Part shown: positions 36,695-47,848 of the stretch, piece after piece | Position numbering within the stretch: position 1 is the first letter of the stretch | Layout of the letters: each line of letters begins with the position of its first letter | Origin: Takakia lepidozioides | Taxonomy: Eukaryota > Streptophyta > Takakiopsida > Takakiales > Takakiaceae | Assembly (NCBI GenBank): GCA_030704615.1 | Contig: CM060731.1 | Coordinates: forward strand, 75,062,756-75,126,755 | DNA: 64,000 nucleotides | Reading direction: 5' to 3' | The notes under the pieces: model-generated | What the model was told of the DNA's origin: nothing | The model's input: only the letters and a program-made list of their open reading frames with translations | The model's database searches: none | Made by a program: the position numbers and the translations under genes

Positions 36695-39230
36695 CTTGGC
36701 AGGATTTACCAAGCATGGGTGTGGTAGGAATACTTTGGAGACCTATGAGCAAATGTTGCGCGAAGGGGTGAAGCCCAACCACATCACATTTGCTTGTGTT
36801 TGCAATGCGTGTGCAAGCCTGGGAGCTCTGGAAAAGGGGAAAGAGGTCCTTGCTGACATCGTGAAAGCTGGAATTGTACCAGATGTCATTCTGAACATTG
36901 CCCTGGTGGAAATTTATGTCAAATGTGCGTGCATCGAGGATCCCAAGGGAGTGCTCGAAAGTATGGCTGAACGAGATGTGGTGTCGTGGAGTGTGATGAT
37001 TGCAGGCTATGCACAGCAAGGGTGCGGGATGGAGGCTTTGGAGACCTATGAGCAAGTGATGTGCGAAGGGGTGAAGCCCAACCACATAAGTTTGTTTCTG
37101 TTTGCAATGCGTGTGCAAGCCTGGGAGCTCTGGAAAAGAGGAAAGAGGTCCATGGTGACATCGTCAACGCTGGAATTGTATCAGATGTCATTCTGAACAC
37201 TGCCCTGGTGGAAATGTATGTCAAATGTGCGTGCATCGAGGATCCCAAGGGAGTGCTCGAAAGTATGGCTGAACGAGATGTGGTGTCGTGGAGTGCGATG
37301 ATTGCAGGCTATGCACAGCAAGGGTGCGGGATGGAGGCTTTGGAGACCTATGAGCAAGTGATGTGCGAAGGGGTGAAGCCCAACCACATAACGTTTGTTT
37401 TTGTTTGCAATGCGTGTGCAAGCCTGGGAGCTCTGGAAAAGGGGAAAGAGGTCCATGGTGACATCGTCAAAGCTGGAATTGTACCAGATGTCATCCTGAA
37501 CACTGCCCTGGTCAACATGTATGCACGGGATGGAGGCTTTGGAGACCTATGAGCAAATGATGTGCGAAGGGGGGAGGGGATTCCACGCCTGGATTGCCCT
37601 TGCATTCAGATGCTGCCCTCCGCAAGCCTGGCACCCTGGAAAAGGGCAAGAGGTGCATGGGTGCATTACCAAATCTGCGAAGGGAGGGTTCGACACTATG
37701 GCCAAACGTGATGTGGTGTCGTGGAACATGATGCTTGCAGGGTATGCACAACAGGGGCCCAGGAGGAGGCTTTGGATACCTATGAGCAAATGATGGGGGA
37801 AGGGGTGAAGCCCGACCACATCAGGTTTGTGCGTTTGCAGTGTGTGTGCAAGCCTGGCAGCCCTGGAAAAGGGCAAAGGGTTTATGGTTGCATCGCCAAA
37901 GCTGGAATTCTACCAGATGTGGTTCTGAATAATACCCTCGTGGACACGTATGCCAAATGTGGGTGCATCGAGGATGTGGAGGGAGTGTTCGACCATATGG
38001 CCAACCGAGTGTGGTAGGCTTGGACTGCCATGATTGCAGGATATGCACAGCAGGGGCGCGGGATGGAGGCTATGGAGACCTACAAGCAAATGATGTGGGA
38101 AGGGGTGAAGCCTGTTGTCAAGCTGGAATTGTACCAGATGTCATTCCGAACAGTGCCCTGGTGGATATGTATGCCAAATGTGGTGCATTGAAGACGCGAA
38201 GGGAGTGTTCGACAATATGGCTAAACGAAATGTGGTGTCTTGGAGTGCCATGACAGCAGCATGGGTGTGGGATGGAGGCTATGGAGACCTATGAGCAAAT
38301 GATGCGGGAAAGGGGTGAAGCCAAATCACATCATGTTCTTGTGCATTTGCAATGTGTGTGCGAGCCTGGCAGCCCTGGAAAAGGGCAAAGAGGTCCATGA
38401 TGGTAACATCATCAAAGCTGGTATCGTACCAAATGTCATTCTAAACACAACCCTGGTGGACATGTATGCGAAATGTGGTGCATCGAGGATGCGAAGGGAG
38501 CGGTCGACAATATGACTGAACGAGATGTGGTGTCCTGGAACGCGATGATTGCTGGATATGCCCAGCATGGTTGTCATATGGAGGCCCTACAACTATTTGG
38601 CTATTTTGAATAATGCAGAGGGAAGGCTTCAAGTTGGACAGTATCACCTTTATATGTGTTCTCTCTGCATGCAGCCACACTGGCCTACTGGATGAAAAAG
38701 ACGCTACTGGGATTCCCTGAGTCAAGATCATGGTGTCACTCTGACAGTAAGTGCACTTTGGCTGCATGGTGGACCTTCTTGGACGTGCCAGACAACTGGA
38801 TGACCAGTGGACCTGATTAATAAAATGCCATCAATCCAGATGCTGTGGTGTGGAAGGCCTTGCTTGGTGCCTGCAGAATCCATGGCAATGTGGAGATGGC
38901 TGAATGTGCGGCAACATCTATCCTCCCGTCGGATGAACAGGATGCCGCGACTTATGTGTTGCTATCAAATATCTATGCTGCAGCTGCCAGGTGGGATCCA
39001 TCTGAGCAGCAGAACGTTCTCCCTGCATTTTCCCAGCGCCTAACAACAAGCTGTATGTCCCATCACATTTCACATGAGCTTGTTCTTCCTTGTACGACAA
39101 TTTGACACTTAGAATAGTTTATATAGCTATCGGGACATTAAATTAAGAATCCAAACTATTTGAAATCTACACCAATTGGCCATATAAACAAATGGTCAGA
39201 GGGGTTAGAAAGGAGCCAGGTCACGGCTGT
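36695..39230 (+). pseudogene. PPR-DYW unit 4, truncated and frameshifted
   Basis: PPR similarity begins abruptly at GFTKHGCGRNT; the first triplet and all PDF exons are missing. Two almost identical ~301-base modules (around 36760-37060 and 37060-37360) plus part of a third show recent internal duplication. A base lost near 37090 breaks the frame. Beyond 37540 the repeats are gapped and the frame changes several times (37560-38600). DYW-proximal sequence (LGACRIHGN, YVLLSNIYAAA) reaches about 38995. There ~190 foreign bases intervene before RGVRKEPG at about 39195-39225, after which similarity ends. Confidence 0.8.
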
Positions 39231-41150
39231 ATGCTGTATTGAGGTATTTTTATCAAGACATTCATTTTTTATCAAGATAATAAAGCTAAATGTTGAGAAA
39301 CTAAAGGATGGCCAACAGTCAGTACCTAAGTTGGTTAGTAAACTGAGTGCCACCCAGATGATTCTGGGGCAAAACATGCTACTTGAGGGGTGTGGTATAC
39401 TCTTCTATCCCTTCCATTGGGCGGTGCCCCATTTTTACGCCTTCATGGTGGGGTTATTGTGAAAGAGGTTATTTTCTCCTCACTATCAAGGGGCCTGATT
39501 TGTGAGCTGTCGCTCCCAGGTGTTTCCCTTTAAAAAAAATTAAAAAAAAATGGATGAGCAACGGATAAACAACCGGATTTTGATCCTGATGAAACAAATG
39601 CGTTCACCTCTACCTCACTTTTAGGGCATAGATAGAGGTAGCTACATCAAACAGTGAAATTTGGAAATCCACCTTATTTTGTGAAAATTGAACGGTAGTT
39701 CTTAGAATTCGTCGCTAGTAGTGTGGAGCAACACAAAGCCCTAATATTTAGATAAATAATTATTTATTTCAAGTGGTTGTAGAAAGTAGTGGGTAGTGTG
39801 GTGGTAAAGGGCAACTTGTGATGAACGTGAATTTTTTGTGTTCAAATCCTAGAAGGTGATATTGTGGTTGTAATGTGTGTTAATTATAAATATATATTTT
39901 GTTTGAGGAAGGTTGGAGTTAGCCAGTTGATCCCGGTCAGTCCGCTCGTCAATCGCCAATCTTATGGTGAGTCCGCCAGTATGAGTCAGTCTTTGGAGTC
40001 AATCCCTTGCCAATCGCCAGTCTGCTGGTCAGTCCGCTCGCAAGTTGGAGTCAGTCTGCTGGAGGAATCGGTCGGTCGCGAGTCTGTTAGAAGGTCCGCC
40101 GCCGTTAAAGAACTAAGACTTGGAAAAAATTCAAAATATCAAGGGGGGGTGGGTTCATGAGCTCACCCATGGGCCGTACCGGTGGCGCATTGAACTCGCT
40201 ATTATTAAATAATGAGAGGCATGGAAACTTCTATGTGGATCCAAGGTACATACAAAAATAAAAAAAATAAAAACAATTACAACTTGAAAATCATATATTC
40301 CTCAATTAAAAAATTTGCATCATTTTCATGTAATTATACAATCCTCAAATACAATGGCAATATTATGAAGACATGAACCATGATTATAACCTTCAAATGT
40401 CTCACATTTTATGTCGTATAGAAACAAGAATACACCACTCATCAACCGATGTGCACAAATTCATAAATTCATCAAAGTATTCATATGTTTCAATCCACAA
40501 CCATATGGGTTAATAATGTATGACATACACATGAACTTATATTCTTTCAATACAACATCATGTCATGGCTCAGAATTCATAGCAGAAATTACCTCCAGTA
40601 ACATTTCCCTCATATAACATCTGTCTTATTGAACAATTTATGCAGAAAAAAGATGAAATTTCAAGTTTATTATGGATGAAAGTAGATTTCGCTACCTATT
40701 CTCGAAGAGGAGCCATACGCGTATTATCTAGCTGCGTATTATCTATGAACCGATTTTTCATTCCGAGAGCCTTAATATACGTCCAGGAAGGCATGCTTTA
40801 CATTGGAGAGCCCTAAAATTATCATCCATGAAGGCTATAATTATGAACAAATGTGACCCTGTAAGTCTACAAATGGTATACCGTATAAAGATGCCGCCAA
40901 TCAGAACGCACAAAATAAATAGGGTTGCTAATTACTTCCTCACATCTACGTCCCAGGAACGATTTTGACCGTTCAAAAACGTCAGATCCGTCCTCTCCCT
41001 CTCGTAAATTAAGTTCTTACATTACTCCTACTGTTTTCCTTGACAGTGACTCTTATCACGCTGCTGTTGCAATCGTTTCTTGCATCGGGGCGGTGAGTAC
41101 ACGGACCAAGTGCACTACTTGAGTCAGGTTCCGTGTCTGCCATGGTTGTG
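39231..41150. other. Intergenic, AT-rich, with repeats
   Basis: 39785-39856 has a GTGTGGTGG box and a GTTCAAATCC box at tRNA-like spacing, so it may be a decayed SINE. 39935-40080 repeats CAGTCCGCTCG and CAATCGCCA-type words in tandem. 40200-40900 is AT-rich with no long frame. 41040-41130 resembles 17370-17430 and begins the leader of unit 5. No gene is supported. Confidence 0.45.
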
Positions 41151-41399
41151 GCAAGCACCCCTAGCTTACTGACTCCAAGGACATTGACCCGCAGAATGAG
41201 AAGCATGAAGCCGCAACCAACGATGATGATGATGTGGAGCAGCGGGTGGGAGCTTTGCTTGCAAATTTCGGGAGCAGATGAGACTGCAGAGCGGAAAAGA
41301 AGGCTCTGCTCGGAAGCCTCCATCTCACCCTAGCTCCCAAAGGTCTGGACCTCTGGACCAAAAACATATGTCCTGCCAATGTCTCACTCACTGGCGGGG

Positions 41400-44300
41400 A
41401 TGGCAACGTCTTCCGGCGTCCTCCTGACAGCGCACGCCGACTCCATACCCCAGGCCCTGTCCACTCGCATCTGTTATGCGGGAGGCCTCGCGGCATGCAG
41501 TGGATTGAGGGGCTCGGCTGTTGAGCTGAAAGCGGCATCCCCCTTGGCAATGCACAGTGGACGGAATCCCTTGCATGTAGTTGCAATGGCGCCTCGCCAA
41601 CCTTCAGGGTTGCCAGTCAAATTAGGTGATCACACGAAACACTTTGTGGTTTCCCTTTTTGGGTTCGCTGTGTTGTATGCCCCGAAGGATCCAGACTTGG
41701 AATTGTCTTTTGAGCAATTCAGCATAAACGAATGTACTCTGGGCAAAGAAGAAAGCACAAGGGATAGCTAGTCAAGGGCGATATTTGGTATATCTCGCAC
41801 GAAGGTCAATGCTGGAGCATGGAACACCGCTGGCAATTCTATAAAGATTCTTCACAATGGTGGGACTACAGCAGCGACGAGGTGAGCTTTCTTCATGTGA
41901 AGGAGTGTGAGGGAGTTTGATTGTACTCTTATGTTGAATGACGTTGGAATCTCGCTTTGCTCAAAATCTCCTTTTACTGTGAATATCGTAGTTTGTTTCT
42001 TCCTGATCAGGGAATGAAAGTAGGATGCGCAAGGTTCCCCCTGGAGTTTGCAAGCTACTTGGGACTTTTAAGGTAGGGGGAAGGTCTTGGTCATAGCAAG
42101 TTGTGTTTAAGTCTATTCGGTTGCGCTGTGGTGGTTCTCACAGACCAATTCGAGATCACCTCACTACAGACATAAGCAACACAAACAAGAGGTCCTTTGG
42201 GTTGGTGGTTGGTTGAAGCCCCGGTGGGTGAATAAAGAGCTACGCGCTTTCATGACACAACGTCAGGTGCAATATGGTGAGGTCACCTTCTTTAACACGT
42301 TTCAGCCTGTTTCGTCCTCTTATCAGAATCGGCCCTATTTTTCATGTTGTCTTCTGCAAGTTAGTTAGTTGAGTCAATCTATGGTGGTTTGGAGTGATTT
42401 TGATGTGTTACTGGCAATGTGGCAACAGGCAATTATCCACAAACTGAAAACAGAGAGGAGGAGAAGCTTTGGAAGGAATGTTTTTTGGACCCCTGTCAAT
42501 GGTGGGACAATCGAGGCCAAAAGGTGAATGCCTGTTGAATTACAGAGTATAGCAGTCAACCAGATGTGTTTCAAAGTGTTCTTGGAAAATGTCATTCTCT
42601 CTCACCATCACATTTTGAAAGTCTTGGGAGTATTCAGCATAGGAACTAGTCTTTGATAAGTAGGGTTGGGTGTTGCTAGAAAAATTCTAGGCTGTCATTG
42701 TCAGCTGCTAGCCGAAAGGGGAAGATCTATGCATTATTGGTGCTGAGGCAGGGATAGCTGAAGGGATGGAGTGTGGGTCCAGATTCATCTGAAAGGCCCA
42801 GATTTCAAGCACGAGAATAGTAATGAATCCCTGTGGATTGATAGCTTCAAGAAACCTGCATGGGTAGATGGTCAACTGGAAGCAGCAGCAGCAGCGGCAC
42901 ACTTGATAAAATCAGGCGCCTCCACCATGACCACAGCTTCCAAAAGAGGACCAAGAGAGGGACTCTCTAATACCTCTTCTGGCACTTCTGAGCATGTGAG
43001 GATGCTATGTGAGGCAGGGCAAGTGAAAGAGGCTCTACAGATTTTAAACCAAGGAGGCGTGTCAGCAAATTCAGATACTTATGTCTGTCTCTTGCGTAAG
43101 TGCATCAAGATGAAAAACCTGGAAGCAGGAAAGCAGGTGCATGCTCACATTACCCAAAGTGGATACAAGCCCAACGTTTTCCTACACAACACTTTTGTCA
43201 ACATGTATGTTAAGTGCGGGAGCATTGTGGATGCATACCAAGTGTTCAACAAAATGCCTAAACACGGTTTGATTACGTGGAATATTATGATGGCAGGATT
43301 CAACAAGCATGGGTGTGGTAAGAATGTTTTGGAGACATATGAGCAAATGATTAGGCATCGTGTGAAGCCCAACCACATCACGTTCATTTGTGTTTGCAAT
43401 GCATGCGCAAGCCTGGCAGCTCTGGAAAAGGGCAAAGAGATCCATGGGGACATCATCAAAGCGAGAATTGAACCAGATGTCATTTTGAACACTGCTCTGG
43501 TGGACATGTATGCCAAATGTGGCAGCATCCAGGATGCAAAGGGAGTGTTCGACTGTATGGCTGAACGAAATGTGGTGTCCTGGAACGCGATGATCACAGG
43601 ATATGCCCAGCATGGGTGTGGGATGGAGGCTTTGGAGATGTATGAGCAGATGATGCAGGAAGGGGTGAAGCCCAACCAGGTCACGTACACTTGTGTTTGT
43701 AATGCGTGCGCGAGCCTGGCAGCCCTGGAAAAAGGCAAAGAGGTCCATGGGGACATCATTAAAGTGGGAATCGTACCAGATGTCATTCTGAACAATACCC
43801 TTGTGGACATGTATGCCAAAGGCGGGAGCATTGAGGATGCAAAGAGAGTGTTCGACAATATGGCTGAACGAAGTGTGGTGTCCTGGAACGCGATGATTAC
43901 AGGATATGCGCAGCATGGGTGTGGGATGGAGGCTTTGGAGACGTATGAGCAAATGACGAGGGAAGGGGTGAAGCCCAACCTGGTCACATTTGTTTGCGTT
44001 TGCAATGCGTGCGCGAGCCTGGCAGCCCTGGAAAAGGGCAAAGAAATCCATAATGACATTATCAAAGCGGGAATTGTACCAGATGTCTTTCTTAATACTG
44101 CCCTGGTGGATATGTATGCCAAATGTGGCAGCATCGAGAATGCAAAGGGAGTGTTCGACAATATGGCTGAACAAAATGTGGTGTCCTGGAATGCGATGAT
44201 CGCAGGATATGCCCAGCATGGGTGCGGGATGGAGGCTTTGGAGACCTATGAGCAAATGATAAGGGAAGGTGTGAAGCCAGACCGGGTCACGTTCGTTTGC

Positions 44301-45404
44301 GTTTGCAGTGCATGCGCAAGCCTGGCAGCCCTGGAAAAGGGGAAAATGGTCCATGGTGACATCATCAAAGCAGGAATTGTGCCAGATGTCATTCTGAACA
44401 ATACTCTGGTGGACATGTATGCCAAAGGCGGGAGCATCAAGGATGCCAAGGGAGTGTTTGATGTTATGGGCGAACGAGATGTGGTGTCGTGGAGCGTGAT
44501 GATTGCAGGATATGGCCAGCATGGTTTTCATAGGGAGGCTCTGCAACTATTTGAAGGAATGCAAAAGAAAGGCTTTAAGCCAGGTAGTATCACCTTCATA
44601 TGTGTCCTCTCTGCATGCAGCCATCTCGGCCTACTGGATGAAGGAAGACGCTACTTTGATTCCCTGAGTCAAGATCATGGTGTCACTCCGACAGTTAAGC
44701 ACTTTGGCTGCATGGTGGACCTTCTTGGACGGGCGGGGCGATTGGATGAGGCCGAGGACCTCATCAATAAAATGCCAATCAAACCAGATGCTGTTGTGTG
44801 GAAGGCCTTGCTTGGTGCCTGCAGAATCCATGGCAATGTGGAGATGGCTGAACGTGCGGCAACATCTATTCTCAAGTGGGATGAACAGGATGCTGCGACC
44901 TATGTGTTGCTATCAAACATCTATGCCGCAGCTGGCAGGTGGGAGGATACTGCACGGGTGAGAAAAATGATGAAGGTGAGAGGGGTTAGAAAGGAGCCAG
45001 GTCGCTGCTGCATTGAGGTTGGCAACAGGGTGCACACCTTTGTTGTAGATGACAAATTGCATCCGAAAATTGAGGAAATCCATGCTGAGCTGAGACGATT
45101 GTCTGGGCAGATGAAGGAGGCTGGGTATGTGCCTGATACGCGCTTTGCATTGCATTATGTGGGGGAGAAGCAAAAGGAATTTTCTCTTTGCCACCACAGT
45201 GAGAAGCTGGCCATAGGTTTTGGGCTGATCAGCACGGCCCCTGGGACATGTCTGCGTCTGATCAAGAATCTTCGGGTATGTGGTGACTGCCACACTGCCA
45301 CCAAGTTCATCTCAAAGATTGTTATGCGAGCAATTGTGGTACGGGACGCTAATCGCTTTCACCACTTTGAAGATGGGGTTTGTTCTTGTGGGGATTACTG
45401 GTGA
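41400..45404 (+). CDS. PDF-motif (OSB-like) x2 - PLS-PPR - DYW fusion protein, unit 5
   Basis: The model has five exons: 41400-41625, 41805-41881, 42144-42276, 42429-42523 and 42783-45404. Phases join perfectly (1, 0, 1, 0) to 1050 residues. Exon 1 begins MATSSGVLLTAHADS and is Ser/Ala/Arg-rich, consistent with organelle import. Compared with unit 1, the exon 3-exon 4 pair is missing, leaving two PDF motifs: about residues 77-140 (KDSSQWWDY, then SPHYRHK and LKPRW), and about 160-206 (CQWWDNRG, then GPDFKHE and PAWVDGQL). The large exon carries five P-L-S triplets, E region, HSEKLA, CGDCH and terminal GDYW. Intron 1 here contains stops, which shows it must be removed. This is the cleanest complete copy, with no visible defect, and probably a functional organellar editing factor; the role of the PDF part is inferred. 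Confidence 0.82.
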
Positions 45405-45579
45405 AATGATTTTTTCCCTGGAAAGGTGGAAGTGTCTTGCTTCATTTATGATCTGCATAGCTACTTGGTTCATCGACCATTGATCCCTGAGAATATTGGC
45501 TACGATGTACTGTTGAGGTATTTCCTCTTGTATATCTCAACCTTCGAAGAGCCCATAGTGGGGTCTATGCAGCACAGGT

Positions 45580-45890
45580 GGAAAGTTAGCCCATAATTGA
45601 TGGACTATGAGTGAAAGGGGGACTTCGACCGACTCAGGTGATAGTGGAAGGAAATCAAAGTGCTGTTCTGATTGTGGTGTGGATGGTGGGGGCTTCTTCG
45701 AAGATTGAAGATGAAAGTGAATACAATTTGGAATGAGCTTGATTAGAGGGGCGGCCTTTTGCACAAGTTTGTTCAGCATCCGAAATTTGGACGTGTTTGT
45801 ATGTTTCTCATGGTGCCGCTTCATATAGAGCCCTTGACTAACTTGCGTGAATATTGTCAAAAGCTAGCCTTAACCCACCAAGATCTAATC
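45580..45890 (+). other. Array-specific 3' flank resembling PDF exon 3 and intron 3
   Basis: The sequence from GGTGATAGTGGAAGG through GATGAAAGTGAATAC and onward (TTGCACAAGTTTGTTCAGCATC) matches the linker end of exon 3 and the start of its intron in unit 1 (18600-18740). Similar flanks follow units 2, 3 and 6. It lies beyond the DYW stop and is presumably untranslated. Confidence 0.55.
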
Positions 45891-46299
45891 CGTGGCGGCT
45901 GCAAGGAAGTTCCCACAGTGATTGTAGTTGTATTTGGGTATTCTTTTATTGATTGATGTTGCATGAATTGGATTTGCATGACTCCTCATATATCAGTTTG
46001 TTCATGTTGGAATTCAAGGTCGGGGACTTTCACCCACAGTTGCCTACAGTTTGGGACCGAATTTGGGAGGATGTATGAAACAATTGTAGAGTGTTGAACA
46101 AATTGTCTATAGTTCCATGCAGGGATCAGGGATACTGCCAGCATCCGTGGAAGTAGGTGCTGATTGCTGGAAGACCAGTGTCCTCAATAGCTGGTTGAGC
46201 TGCTGATCTCAAACAAGCCAAAAGCTTTGCTAAACACCCACTTTTAAGAAGTGTGAACCCCTGTTTTCCTTTTTTCAGGAAGGAAAACAAGAGAGACAA

Positions 46300-46492
46300 C
46301 AGGGCTATGGCCTGGTGGTAAGCCACTCATTATTGACCTGTGGGTCTGGGGTTCAAACCCTGGTCATCTTTCTCTCTGCCTTGGGGCTGGCGCTCTGCCC
46401 CTGTAATGCCTCCATGGCTCACAAAGGAGGTTTATTTCCCCCCTCATGGCTCAGTTGCTGGGGCTGAAAAAAGAGAAGAAAAGAAATCCTGA
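46300..46492 (+). mobile_element. tRNA-derived SINE
   Basis: A-box-like TGGCCTGGTGG at 46308-46318 and B-box-like GGTTCAAACCC at 46350-46360 have the spacing of an RNA polymerase III internal promoter. A non-tRNA body follows, then an A/G-rich tail (46467-46489). The first part does not fold into a clean cloverleaf by eye, so a SINE is preferred over a tRNA gene. Confidence 0.65.
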
Positions 46493-46674
46493 CTGGATTT
46501 ATGGGGATTATGAATGTGTTGATTGTACAGGTACTAAGCTCTGCATTCAGAGCTCAGCTGGAGAAACTTCATAGGAAGAAAGTACCAAACAAAACCCACC
46601 CAAAAAGCAAGCTTTTCCTTACTAGTGATGCTAGCAAATCCAACTTTGACCGGGTAAATAACAGATTCAATGCA

Positions 46675-46709
46675 GTTTCAAGTTTCAAGTTTCAAGTTTC
46701 AAGTTTCAA
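46675..46709 (+). repeat. Heptanucleotide microsatellite
   Basis: About five tandem copies of TTTCAAG occur between the SINE and the MITE-like element. Confidence 0.85.
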
Positions 46710-46843
46710 CCCAGTGTCGCTTAGGGACAACAATGGCACATGACGCTATATAAAGAAGGAGACAAGAAAGAGGCGGGTACTGTAACTATATCATACAATA
46801 CAGAAAACTGTCATGCAGATCGTCTCCTGTCTTGGTGACATTA

Positions 46844-47495
46844 GAGTTATCCGTAAAGGGTCCCAAACTCGGCATGAGAACGCCGAGTTTGGCCAAAACT
46901 CGGCATGAAACTCAAAACACGGGATCAGGCGGTACGACTAGAAAAAAACACGGGACCAAACTGCCAGGACCATGAAAATGGGGGTGAAAGGAGTTTGGTG
47001 CCGGGTTTTGTTTGTCGTCGAGCCCAAGAGAGTCAGAGCTCACGAGCTTGCGCCATAGCAAGCTTCTGGAGGAAGGTCGCGCATCGTTGGAGCACGTTTT
47101 TGTCCATTTGGGTGTGCTCGTTTGCAGATTGGAGTGCGCGCGGTGGGGAATCGTGGCCAGCAGCTGGTGTTTTCTTTCTTTTCAGACTCGTGCATTCTGG
47201 TCCTCAGGTGGGCTTTGGTGACTTCTTCTCTCAGCTGCAGGTTGTTTCGTTTACAGGGTTTGGGGGCAACTTTGTGTTAACCTATGGCGGACTGCGAGGA
47301 TGAATTGGACTACACTAACACTCAATCGTCAGAGGAAGCAGCCGTTGCCCTCATCCCAAGTTTACGATTTGGTGCCCAATTTTCTGACTTCGTGCCCAGT
47401 TTTCTGCACTTTACGGATTAACTCAAACTCAGGATGAAACCCGTAACTCGGGTCCAAACAGGGCACCAAACTCGGGATTACTTTACGGATAACTC
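46844..47495. mobile_element. MITE-like element with inverted termini and TA duplication
   Basis: The left end GAGTTATCCGTAAAG and right end CTTTACGGATAACTC are exact inverted repeats of 15 bases. Each is flanked outside by TA (46842-46843 and 47496-47497), as expected for Tc1/mariner-type insertion. Subterminal regions carry repeated AAACTCGG words. The 652-base body has no transposase. It contains a short ATG frame at 47284 starting MADCEDELDYTNT, which may be captured host sequence. Confidence 0.7.
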
Positions 47496-47848
47496 TATTG
47501 AGCCTGAGTTTGTAAATCCCAACTCAGGCGTTGATAGGCAATGCTTCATGAATGTGCTTCTGTCAAATCCAGAGTGATCCCTTCCGAAGGAAACTCCAGT
47601 TCCCTTACCAATGTCGAAATCACATGCGGGAAGATCATGAAGAAGTTTTGACTCATCATCATCACGCGCAAGCTTACATTCATAAATTTCAAATTTGAGG
47701 AAACCTTCCACCCTCAATCGGCTTTACAGGAGTGGGTATGAACGTTTGCCCAATTTGTACCCAAGAGCTCCGTCCGAAAGTTTGTTTGGGTGGAGCTTGG
47801 CCGCTGGCTCTCTACTTCATGGACTGTCGAGCTGCCTCTTTCTCAGGG

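Noticed and set aside
46308-46372. Functional tRNA gene
   Set aside because: A and B boxes are present but arms do not pair into a cloverleaf and an A-rich tail follows; a SINE explains it better.
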